Positions 56,737-64,000 of a stretch of DNA of 64,000 bases are shown here, piece by piece (positions within the stretch are counted from its first letter, which is position 1; every line of letters starts with the position of its first letter). Position numbers and translations under genes: made by a program. Under the pieces are notes generated by a model. The model made no database searches and was not told where the DNA came from. It saw nothing but the letters and a program-made list of their open reading frames with translations. This stretch comes from Thioclava indica (lineage in GTDB: Bacteria > Pseudomonadota > Alphaproteobacteria > Rhodobacterales > Rhodobacteraceae). The stretch is taken from NCBI RefSeq assembly GCF_000714545.1, contig NZ_AUNB01000084.1, positions 62,001 to 126,000 of the forward strand, written 5' to 3'.

Positions 56737-57818
56737 GATGCCCCTCGACCACGCGCGCGCTGGCGCATTTTCTCTGCAAATCGGATCGCTGCCGCTACGG
56801 GTTTGTAATATTCCGGGCGGATCTCATCGCCGATCTCGATCGTCGCGTAAAGCGCCCGCGCTGTGGGCGGATCGGAATGGATTGGCACCGCGTTTTCTGC
56901 CGCAACCTCGCGAATACGCGCCGCGATCTCATCGACGCCCTTGGCCAGACAGGTTGGTGCGCGACCGCTTGCACGGTCCCATTTCAGCGCGACGGCGTAA
57001 TGGGTCGGGTTGACGATGATGACATCTGCCTCAGCGGCATTAGCGACTGACTGCCCCATCGCGATCTCATAGCCACGTTGACGCCGCTGCCCTTTGAGAT
57101 GAGGGTCGCCTTCGGATTGCTTCATCTCATCGGTCAGTTCCTTGCGACTCATCCGGTTGCGACGCATAAATTCCGCGCGTTGCCAAAAATAATCCACGGC
57201 ACCCATGATTGTGGCAACGGCCGTTACCAACGCCAGAAATTCGACGATCATCTTCAATAGCGCGCTCATTGACTGTCCGGGCGAGACACGTTGGCCTGTC
57301 AAAATCGTCTCAAACTGGGCGCGCAGATAGAACCCAAGCACAATCGCGATCACCACAAGCTTAACAGCGCTTTTGGCAAACTCGAACAATCCGCTACGCC
57401 CAAATTTTTGCACAGCATTGGCCATCGGATTGATTCGACTCAGCTTGAACTGAAGCTTTTCAGGCGCCACCACAATTGCGCGTTGCGCCCAATATGCGAT
57501 GAGCGCGGCCACCATCGGGGCCAGCAAAAAGGGCGCAACCGGAGCGAGCACGGAAAATACCGCGCCCATGCCAAGCGATGTCCCGCCTGCGAAAATATCG
57601 CGTGACAGTGTATCTGCCTGTTCAAGCATCACCATTGCGCGCGTCCCGAACTGGCGCAGGCTGATCGCGCCCAGCGCCAAAATCGCCAGTAGAAACCCAC
57701 CATAGACCGCAGCGACCGCAATTTCAGACGACCTCACCAAATCGCCTTTGCGCCGCGCTTCGTTCAGCTTGTGCTCTGTTGGCTCGTATTCCTTTTCGGA
57801 GGAGTCGTCTTCACTCAT
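56733..57818 (-). CDS. flhB: Flagellar export switch protein FlhB
   Basis: FlhB controls the switch in export specificity. The 361 residues have four transmembrane helices (about 35-210), the conserved linker RMSRKELTDEMKQSEGDPH (about 222-240) and the autocleavage site VNPTHYAVAL with the scissile Asn270-Pro271 bond. The N-terminus is charged (SEDDSSEKEYEPTEHKLNEA). It overlaps fliR and the FliJ-like gene by 4 bases each. Confidence 0.97.
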   Translation of the reverse strand: MSEDDSSEKEYEPTEHKLNEARRKGDLVRSSEIAVAAVYGGFLLAILALGAISLRQFGTRAMVMLEQADTLSRDIFAGGTSLGMGAVFSVLAPVAPFLLAPMVAALIAYWAQRAIVVAPEKLQFKLSRINPMANAVQKFGRSGLFEFAKSAVKLVVIAIVLGFYLRAQFETILTGQRVSPGQSMSALLKMIVEFLALVTAVATIMGAVDYFWQRAEFMRRNRMSRKELTDEMKQSEGDPHLKGQRRQRGYEIAMGQSVANAAEADVIIVNPTHYAVALKWDRASGRAPTCLAKGVDEIAARIREVAAENAVPIHSDPPTARALYATIEIGDEIRPEYYKPVAAAIRFAEKMRQRARGRGAS

Positions 57819-58591
57819 GGGGCCACCGTGAACGGGTTAAGCAGGAACGCGACCACCGCTTCACGCCAGACGATGATCCCCCCCGGAAGCGCGATCGCCA
57901 GTAGCATCAAGCCGCCAGCCGTCAGCGCTGGCGCACCGACAAAGGCGACCATCAACTGCGGCATCGCCCGGTTGATTGCGCCGAGCGCCACGTTGTAGAT
58001 GAGCCCCGTCATCACGAACGGCGCTGCGATCATGAAGGCCAGTGAAAATGCCCGCGTTATTCCCGCCAAGCCCCAATCGTGAAAGGACTGCGCATCAGGG
58101 AGCGCCCCGGCTGGGATCACGCGGTACGATCCAAGAATAAACTCGGCAAGGTGAACGTGAAATCCCATCTGCATCAGCAGCGCGACCCCGGCCACCACCA
58201 TCAGATTGCCGATAGCGGGTTGCGGCTCACCGCCCATGCCACCCAGGAGCTGCGACAGCGAAGTGGCCTGCGCTGCAACCGTTCCCGCGACCTGCAATGC
58301 GAAAATAAAGGCACGCAGACCAAGGCCTAAGAATACGCCGGTAACGATCTCAAACAGCATCCAAAGCGGGACACCCGTGCGCGCCCTCAACGGCGCAAGC
58401 TCGCTCGCCATCGCGGGCATCAGCAAAACGGTAAACCCAAGCGCGACCACCGTCTTGATGCGCGCAGGCAGCGTCGATTCACCAAAACCCGGTGCAAGCC
58501 CCACCAAACCGCCCACCCGCAGCAGAATGACGAAACCCAGGAACAGCGCATCCTGACTTGCTTGCAATAGTTGGGCGAGCGCATCATTCAT
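57815..58591 (-). CDS. fliR: Flagellar export-gate protein FliR
   Basis: FliR is a membrane subunit of the FliPQR export gate. The 258 residues contain about six helices, and family marks include LGFVILLRVGGLVGLAPGFG (about 18-37), the FLGLGLRAFIFALQVAG segment and FMIAAPFVMTGLIYNVALGAINRAMPQ in its parts (about 191-216). It overlaps flhA and flhB by 4 bases each, giving full coupling of the three export genes. Confidence 0.95.
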   Translation of the reverse strand: MNDALAQLLQASQDALFLGFVILLRVGGLVGLAPGFGESTLPARIKTVVALGFTVLLMPAMASELAPLRARTGVPLWMLFEIVTGVFLGLGLRAFIFALQVAGTVAAQATSLSQLLGGMGGEPQPAIGNLMVVAGVALLMQMGFHVHLAEFILGSYRVIPAGALPDAQSFHDWGLAGITRAFSLAFMIAAPFVMTGLIYNVALGAINRAMPQLMVAFVGAPALTAGGLMLLAIALPGGIIVWREAVVAFLLNPFTVAP

Positions 58592-60675
58592 GTCGCGACC
58601 ATCCCCACGATTGCAGGGCGCGCATCGAACCCGATCTCTTCAAAGCTAAGAACTGGTGCGGTGATTCCCTTGGCGCTTAGGACGGTGTGCAAGAACCGCC
58701 GTCGCCGCCCGGATGTCACCAGCGCTGGGAAGACCCCGGTTTGACCCGCCGCCGCGATGCGCTCCGCTATGTTGCCGGCAAGGCGATTGAATTTCTCTGG
58801 CGGTAGCGCAACATCCCCGCCGCCGCGTTCTGCTCCGATCGTGTAGCTGCCAAAGGTCTGCTCCCATTCCGGTGCCAGCTGAATAAGCGGGATCGTCCCA
58901 TCAGCGCGGCGCAAGTCGGCCACAAGTTGAAAGCCCAGCCTCTGACGCACATGTTCGCAAATCGCCTCGGGTGATTGCAGATTTCGTACCTCTGAAACGG
59001 CCTCAGTGATCAATAGAAGATTGCGAATCGAGACCCGCTCTTCAAGCAGCAGACGCAGGACCGATAGCAGCAAATCGATCGGCACTTTGTCTGGGATCAT
59101 TTCATCCAGAACTCGGCGATTTGCATCCGCACGCGCTGGATCCGAGAGGTTAACCACCTCATCCAGCAAGCGGCGCAGGGCGCGCAGGGTCATCAAACGC
59201 GAGAAGTTTGCTTTGATCACCTCAAGAAGATGGGTTGCCAGAACCTCGGTGGGGCTGACAACCGTTGACCCGGCCAGCGCGGCATCCTCTTGCGCGTTCA
59301 TAGGCACCCAGCGTGCCGGCGCATGAAAAACGGGTTCACGGACCTCAGGGCCTTCGGGCAGAAACTCGCGATTATCGGCGATCAGTGCGAGAACGTGATC
59401 GGGGTACAGACGGTCACTCGCCTGCTCCACCCCCTGAATGCGAATGCGATAGCAGCCCGCACCCAGACTCGCGTCGTCAGTTAGCCGAATCTCCGGCAGG
59501 ATCAGCCCGAAATTCGCCGCGACATGATTGCGCATGTTCGAAATTCGCGCGTCCACCCCGGTGGCCGGATCAAGCGCCATACTGACAAGATCAGGCGCGA
59601 ATTCGACATGGATATCATCCACATCCAGCACATCCCCGAGGGACTTTTTCTTGGTTTTTTCCTCGGGTGCTGGCATTTTCATTGCTTCGCGCCTTAACCG
59701 CGCTTTTTCAGCGCGCGTTAGCATATAGGCCGTCCCGCCCAAAATCGCCGCTCCCAGCATAAAGGGCACAAACGGTAACCCCGGCACGAGCCCAAACAGC
59801 CCCATCAACACAGCGACAGTCGCCAAAGCGGGTGGATATTTTCCAAGTTGGCGGAACATTTCAAGGTCAGTCGACCCCTTGGACCCGGTGCGCGATAGCA
59901 AGATCGCCGAAGCAATCGAAATGATAACCGCCGGGATTTGGCTAACTAGCCCGTCCCCGACGGTCAAAATTGTGTAGGTTTCCAGTGCACGTTCAATGGG
60001 CATACCATGCACTGCGGTGCCAATAATTAGCCCGACCACAAGGTTAAGCATAGTAATCAAGAGTCCCGCGACCGCATCGCCTTTCACGAATTTTGATGCA
60101 CCATCGAGCGAACCAAAAAACGTCGTTTCCGCTTGCTCGCGTTCTCGCCGCTCGCGCGCCTCAGCATGATCAATGGCTCCGGCATTCATGTCGCTGTCAA
60201 TTGCCAGCTGCTTGCCCGGCATTGCATCCAACGCAAACCGCGCACCGACCTCGGCCATCCGGCCAGCACCTTTCGTGATCACAATGAAATTCACGATAAG
60301 AATCACGCAAAATACCACGAGGCCAATCAAAACCGATCCACTCATGATGAAATTGGCAAAGCCCTCGATAACCTCGCCTGCCGCACCGGTTCCGGTATGG
60401 CCCTGTCCGATAATCAGCTTGGTTGATGTGACGTTTAGCGAAAGCCGCAACATCAGCGAGCCTAGCAAAATTGTCGGAAACGCCGAGAAATCTAGCGGCC
60501 GCTCGATGAAAAGAGTAACTGTAAAGATTAGGATGGCGAGCGCGAAAGATGTGGCCAGCCCAACGTCGAGAACCCAGGACGGCACCGGTAAGATCATCAT
60601 GACGATGATCGCCATTAAGACCAGCGCAAGCATAATTGTGGGTTGGAAAATCCGTGAGAGGAGTGGGGCGGTCAT
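58588..60675 (-). CDS. flhA: Flagellar export-gate protein FlhA
   Basis: FlhA is the nonameric export-gate component that binds chaperone-substrate complexes. The 695 residues have about eight N-terminal helices (to about 330), the FHIPEP-family signature stretch GAGRMAEVGARFALDAMPGK (about 131-150), and a large cytoplasmic domain (about 350-690). The start at 60675 overlaps the transglycosylase stop by one base. A GTG one codon earlier is a less likely start. Confidence 0.97.
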   Translation of the reverse strand: MTAPLLSRIFQPTIMLALVLMAIIVMMILPVPSWVLDVGLATSFALAILIFTVTLFIERPLDFSAFPTILLGSLMLRLSLNVTSTKLIIGQGHTGTGAAGEVIEGFANFIMSGSVLIGLVVFCVILIVNFIVITKGAGRMAEVGARFALDAMPGKQLAIDSDMNAGAIDHAEARERREREQAETTFFGSLDGASKFVKGDAVAGLLITMLNLVVGLIIGTAVHGMPIERALETYTILTVGDGLVSQIPAVIISIASAILLSRTGSKGSTDLEMFRQLGKYPPALATVAVLMGLFGLVPGLPFVPFMLGAAILGGTAYMLTRAEKARLRREAMKMPAPEEKTKKKSLGDVLDVDDIHVEFAPDLVSMALDPATGVDARISNMRNHVAANFGLILPEIRLTDDASLGAGCYRIRIQGVEQASDRLYPDHVLALIADNREFLPEGPEVREPVFHAPARWVPMNAQEDAALAGSTVVSPTEVLATHLLEVIKANFSRLMTLRALRRLLDEVVNLSDPARADANRRVLDEMIPDKVPIDLLLSVLRLLLEERVSIRNLLLITEAVSEVRNLQSPEAICEHVRQRLGFQLVADLRRADGTIPLIQLAPEWEQTFGSYTIGAERGGGDVALPPEKFNRLAGNIAERIAAAGQTGVFPALVTSGRRRRFLHTVLSAKGITAPVLSFEEIGFDARPAIVGMVAT

Positions 60676-61469
60676 CACATACCCTCACGTTTGGAAAGCG
60701 CCGTCGCAAATAGCGACGCTCCCGCTGCACGCCCCAACGCCGGGGTAGCGTTCTCTTTTCGGATCAACAAAGGGTAGGTGTTCTCACGCGTTTCTTTGCG
60801 ACGTGTCTCTTGCTGCGCCAAAACTATGTCCGGAATTTCGGGAATTCCTGAATTTTTATCCAGGTAGAGTTTAGGCACATGCCCCGCCGCGAGGCGCTCA
60901 GGGCGGTTGGACGACGCACCATCTTCGTGCAGATACTTCTTACGGATCGAGGAAAACCGCGCTGAATATTTGTCAGCATATTTCTTTGTGCGTGAATGAA
61001 ACGCGCCCGCAGCCTTTTTCCAATCACCCAGTTCTGTGTAGAGGTCACTTAAAAACCTGGCCGCATAGCGTCCATTTGCGAGCGGATCGAACATTTCCTC
61101 TATCGAAGAAAAATTCTCTCCGTGCCACTTATAGTTAATCTGGAAACAACCAACGTCAAAGCTACGCGCCCCGCGTTTGAACTCTTTAAACACATAGGTC
61201 AGCGCCTGATCGCGCGAGTCAAACCAATGACCAGCGCCTTCCATGTTCACCGTCCATGGCCAAGGGCGAAACGCTCCGTCGCGTTTACGACCAGTCTCGT
61301 TCAGAGAAATGGCTTTCAGCACAGAGACTGGAACACCGCTTTCGCGTGAAACTTGCTCTGCGACCGATTCACAGATTGCGGCGGCCTCTTGAGTACTTGC
61401 GCGAAGCAAGTGCGCGTTCCCCATGAACAAAGAAACAGACAGAAACAAAAGGCGGATCGTTCCGAGCAT
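60675..61469 (-). CDS. Lytic transglycosylase (SLT domain), probably flagellar
   Basis: This exported muramidase probably cuts peptidoglycan so that the rod can pass, as described for SltF in Rhodobacter. A signal peptide (1-25) precedes the SLT fold: catalytic Glu58 in AISLNETG, and GCFQINYKWHG, FDPLANGRYAARFL and WKKAAGAFHS further on. The start at 61469 (MLGTIRLLFLSVS, 264 residues) has AAGGGA upstream. The last 80 residues form a basic tail unlike other SLTs. One-base overlap with flhA ties it to the export operon. Base composition is more AT-rich than the neighbours. Confidence 0.9.
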   Translation of the reverse strand: MLGTIRLLFLSVSLFMGNAHLLRASTQEAAAICESVAEQVSRESGVPVSVLKAISLNETGRKRDGAFRPWPWTVNMEGAGHWFDSRDQALTYVFKEFKRGARSFDVGCFQINYKWHGENFSSIEEMFDPLANGRYAARFLSDLYTELGDWKKAAGAFHSRTKKYADKYSARFSSIRKKYLHEDGASSNRPERLAAGHVPKLYLDKNSGIPEIPDIVLAQQETRRKETRENTYPLLIRKENATPALGRAAGASLFATALSKREGM

Positions 61470-61574
61470 TGGGTTTTCCCTTCGCAAAGCAATTCTTGCT
61501 TTCCAAACGGCTAAAGGAAAAGTCTTGAGATTCCGTTTTCGTTCACCCTACGAGTCAGTGAAATTCGTCTAGTC

Positions 61575-63914
61575 TCAATTCGTCGGAATATCGTCAACCA
61601 GACTGGGACTCTGAACAGCTTCTGTGTCGCGTACAGAAAATTTACCCAGCATTTCTTGGAAAATCTTACGCTCTTTTTCGCTCGCTTCTATCAATGCCTC
61701 CGCGCGGGTAAGCGGGCCACTGGGATTTGGCACGCTATCCAGCTCAGACGATTTAGGCGCAAAAGTCTCAACAAAGTCTCTCTCCGTATCCGCGGCATTC
61801 TCGCGAACAAAATCCCAATTCCCATCGCGCCATGCCTCGCGCAGAGCATCCTCAGAATCACTGGCATTGGAATAAGCGACCTGCGCGGCACCATGTTCGC
61901 CGATCAAAGCCAGCGCCTGAGCGCGCAATCGCTCTGCTTCGGGACCCGCGATACCCTTGAGGTGGGTAAGCGCTGCCGCTGCATCATGTGATGCTAAGGC
62001 CGCCTTGCCCATGAGCAAGAGGTCTCGATGACCCGGGGGGTTAGCCTGCGCCAAAATCGGTGTGGCTGTGTCTTCAAAACCTAAGTTTATTAAACGCTCC
62101 GCCAGTTCAAATCGCAAATCATCTTGTTTTGCTGCAGCCAGCACTGGCTCCCAATGGGCGAAGAAATTGCGCAAAAATATCCCGTCATTGGGGAGCTTGG
62201 CGAGTAAATTAACGATTTCGTCACGCGCCCTTGTTCGGAGCTTTGGTTCAGCGTCTCTCGGCCAGCCCGCCATTAGTGCAAAAGCTTCATCAAATTCGCC
62301 GACCGATGCATGTCCCAGCGCCGCAGCACGCAACAACTTATAGGCTACGGGTCCGCCCTTAAGCTCAAACGCCAAGGCACGCGCATTTTGGGTAGTGGAA
62401 GAATCAATTGCTTGCCCATGGCTCAACTGGTCGTCCACGAGCAGCAGCAGCGCATCCGCCGCATGCGTCCCATCCTTCGCAACGACTTTTGCCAGCGCAT
62501 GATCAGCGTCGTCGCCACCTTCCTGCAGAGTCAATTGCGCATCAACCATATCAAGCGCGCTGTGGTCTTCCTCGGTGATGCGCGAAAGTGCTGGCCTGAT
62601 CGCGCGCGCGATATCTGGCGCATCCATGGCGATCAAACGTCCCACCAAATCCGGCCCAATCGTCTGGCGCAATTGCGGCGACAAACCAAGATAGGTGCGT
62701 TGTACCGCCGCAAAATTTACGTCCTCTTTTGCTGGAAGCGGGTCGGCCCCGAGCAAGGCCCAAACCGAAACATAGCCATCACACCCCACCATCTGAGCGA
62801 ACGGAGACCGGCTCGCGGCGGGCAACTCATCAAACAAGTCCGCAAGGTACATCAGCGCATCGCGCGCGTCGCCGGGCTTTCCCATGTCACGTAAAAGCGC
62901 TCGAGATTCCGCCCCGAAACCGAATGCCAGATAGGTCCGCGCGAGCTTGATCACCTCATCTTGGTTGGGCTTGTCGAACTCGCCCATCACAGCGCGTCGC
63001 CCCGCGCCAATTTGATCACTCGCGTCTCCGTCCCCCATCCAGGCCCCGAGATCGAAGAGCGAATCTGACGCACACCGCAATCCGTTTTCAGTACGTCCCA
63101 GCGTTGGATGGCCAGATGGTCGCGCCTGATCAATCGAAGTTTCCGACTTAAAAGCGATATGATCATGGGTTTGATAGCGAGGGTCCGGTGCCTCGTCCTG
63201 AACCTCGAGTGTCGGCGCATCAGGCGATGGTTGCTCCTCCACGACAGGTTTAGGCAATTTCGGCATGTCTATTTCAACTAACCCTTGCGAAGCAGCCCGC
63301 GAAAGCTCCTCACGCAAGCGCTCTTCTACGGCGGTAACGCGCTTATCTGTCTGTTCAATCTTGGGTACGGATAGCGGAGAGTCGTTCATACGAGGCGTGA
63401 GTGGCAACTCGTCTTGAATTTCGGGCACCGATGGCTCCGGATCGGCGACTAACCCCCCCCAGTACAAATCAAGATGAGCCGCGCCAACCGGAACGGGGTG
63501 CACGCTGCGATAAGACGGAGGAACGGGTGGTGGCTCAGAACTTGAAGCTGCCTCTACCGAGTCGGGGGCATCGTAGAAATCCAAAACCACGCCCCCCAAG
63601 CGCAGCTGAAATGAGCGCATTTCGACACCCTTGGCCGTGTCAAACAGCAACCCGCCAGCCGCGATATCCCTTTGAATGCGCTCAACACGCGTGCGCGGAA
63701 TTAAGCGAAACACGTCTTGAAGCTGAAATTCGGGATCTTCGACATTGGTTTCGAGTCGATAGCCATCTTCGCTGGGCTCGACCTGCCACTGCGCTCCTTT
63801 CGGCAACATCACGACCAGTCGCGAAAAATCAGCGTGCTCGCCCGATCTCACCACAACAGGCAAAGCATGCGCCGGCAAAGCCAGACAACAGAGAAACAGA
63901 GCCAGACGCAGCAT
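61575..63914 (-). CDS. Large periplasmic helical-repeat protein of the flagellar locus, unknown function
   Basis: The 779-residue protein has a signal peptide (1-17, cut near AHA-LP), a beta-rich N-terminal domain (about 20-115, with PVVVRSGEHADFSRLVVMLP), a long Pro/Glu-rich linker (about 118-275), and a helical region (about 300-735) whose A-x-x-L-rich pairs resemble TPR/SEL1-type solenoids, including one cysteine pair near 279 and 378. I know of similar genes only from flagellar clusters of Rhodobacterales, none tested. The start at 63914 overlaps the upstream stop by one base. A 105-bp gap separates it from the muramidase. Confidence 0.85.
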   Translation of the reverse strand: MLRLALFLCCLALPAHALPVVVRSGEHADFSRLVVMLPKGAQWQVEPSEDGYRLETNVEDPEFQLQDVFRLIPRTRVERIQRDIAAGGLLFDTAKGVEMRSFQLRLGGVVLDFYDAPDSVEAASSSEPPPVPPSYRSVHPVPVGAAHLDLYWGGLVADPEPSVPEIQDELPLTPRMNDSPLSVPKIEQTDKRVTAVEERLREELSRAASQGLVEIDMPKLPKPVVEEQPSPDAPTLEVQDEAPDPRYQTHDHIAFKSETSIDQARPSGHPTLGRTENGLRCASDSLFDLGAWMGDGDASDQIGAGRRAVMGEFDKPNQDEVIKLARTYLAFGFGAESRALLRDMGKPGDARDALMYLADLFDELPAASRSPFAQMVGCDGYVSVWALLGADPLPAKEDVNFAAVQRTYLGLSPQLRQTIGPDLVGRLIAMDAPDIARAIRPALSRITEEDHSALDMVDAQLTLQEGGDDADHALAKVVAKDGTHAADALLLLVDDQLSHGQAIDSSTTQNARALAFELKGGPVAYKLLRAAALGHASVGEFDEAFALMAGWPRDAEPKLRTRARDEIVNLLAKLPNDGIFLRNFFAHWEPVLAAAKQDDLRFELAERLINLGFEDTATPILAQANPPGHRDLLLMGKAALASHDAAAALTHLKGIAGPEAERLRAQALALIGEHGAAQVAYSNASDSEDALREAWRDGNWDFVRENAADTERDFVETFAPKSSELDSVPNPSGPLTRAEALIEASEKERKIFQEMLGKFSVRDTEAVQSPSLVDDIPTN

Positions 63915-64000
63915 CACGCCGCCTCCGTCTTCACTGACTTGAGCGCCTCTTCGAGATCGGCAAAACTGGGACGAATGTGATGTGGGGTGTTCTGACGCCC
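63914..64000 (-). CDS. Partial gene at the right edge (last 28 codons)
   Basis: On the minus strand an open frame enters from beyond the window and ends at a TGA at 63916-63914, overlapping the start of the 779-residue gene by one base (TGATG). The visible C-terminus reads about as RPSFADLEEALKSVKTEAA, a short amphipathic helix. A motor or basal-body protein would fit the locus, but 28 residues are too few to identify it. Confidence 0.6.
   Translation of the reverse strand, partial: GRQNTPHHIRPSFADLEEALKSVKTEAA

Overview
The window is chromosomal DNA of a GC-rich alphaproteobacterium, most likely a Rhodobacterales/Roseobacter-group member. Evidence for this is the neighbourhood secA / ppiC-argJ-mutT, the mutY-dciA-dsbA group, the DUF4170-waaA-lpxK lipid A group, the flagellar order flgB-flgC-fliE-fliQ-flgF-flgG-flgA-flgH-fliL facing flhA-fliR-flhB, a CtrA-like half-site pair at the flagellar divergent promoter, and protein sequences that look rhodobacteral throughout. 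Genes are tightly packed, often with 1-nt (TGATG) or 4-nt (ATGA) overlaps. I see no rRNA, tRNA, CRISPR array, transposase, integrase or phage gene, and no gene-free stretch reaches 300 bases. This is mostly core genome.

Layout. 1-3076: the 5' part of an unknown membrane protein, argG-mogA, and ubiG, with a paired dispersed repeat between mogA and ubiG. 3142-4596: pip and tspO. 4733-10172: the translation/transcription operon rimP-nusA-ylxR/L7Ae-infB, with a structured leader and a strong terminator. 10213-16080: a conserved 42-residue small protein, then mutT, argJ and ppiC on the minus strand, and secA on the plus strand. 16321-22102: an uncharacterised secA-neighbour protein, radC, dnaK-dnaJ, and a DNA/RNA-repair alkB dioxygenase. 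22116-28215: smc, a TsoY/TDT-like membrane protein, and lrgA-lrgB. 28212-32190: a minus-strand chain ispH-DUF3429-GST-rnhA-TRIC channel, and map. 32307-40320: a coupled CinA-like/GNAT/OmpA group, a LysR regulator divergent from a FadH-like flavoenzyme, zapE, a TIM-barrel protein and DUF4170. 40343-44973: a divergent WaaA-like protein, lpxK, dsbA, dciA and mutY. 45029-50409: alkane hydroxylase, folC, accD, a CPBP protease and a TauE permease. 50406-64000: the flagellar region.

How the genes work together. The rimP operon, secA, dnaK/dnaJ, map and ppiC serve protein synthesis, folding and export. smc, zapE, dciA, rnhA, radC, mutT, mutY and alkB serve chromosome replication, segregation and repair. 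lpxK and the WaaA-like protein belong to lipid A/Kdo assembly; accD to fatty-acid synthesis; ispH and ubiG to isoprenoid and ubiquinone synthesis. The flagellar block supplies rod, export-gate and ring parts plus the export ATPase, together with a muramidase likely to clear peptidoglycan for the rod.

Points most worth attention: three copies of a two-hairpin intergenic repeat whose second stem varies in sequence but keeps its pairing; a WaaA-like protein lacking the usual active-site glutamate motif and the usual C-terminal signature; a 779-residue periplasmic alpha-solenoid-like protein beside the flagellar muramidase; a perfect 16-bp palindrome and a perfect DnaA box between smc and its divergent neighbour; and a lysine-rich extension on ArgJ. 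I found no clearly new multi-gene system. The nearest candidate is the muramidase plus solenoid pair of the flagellar locus.
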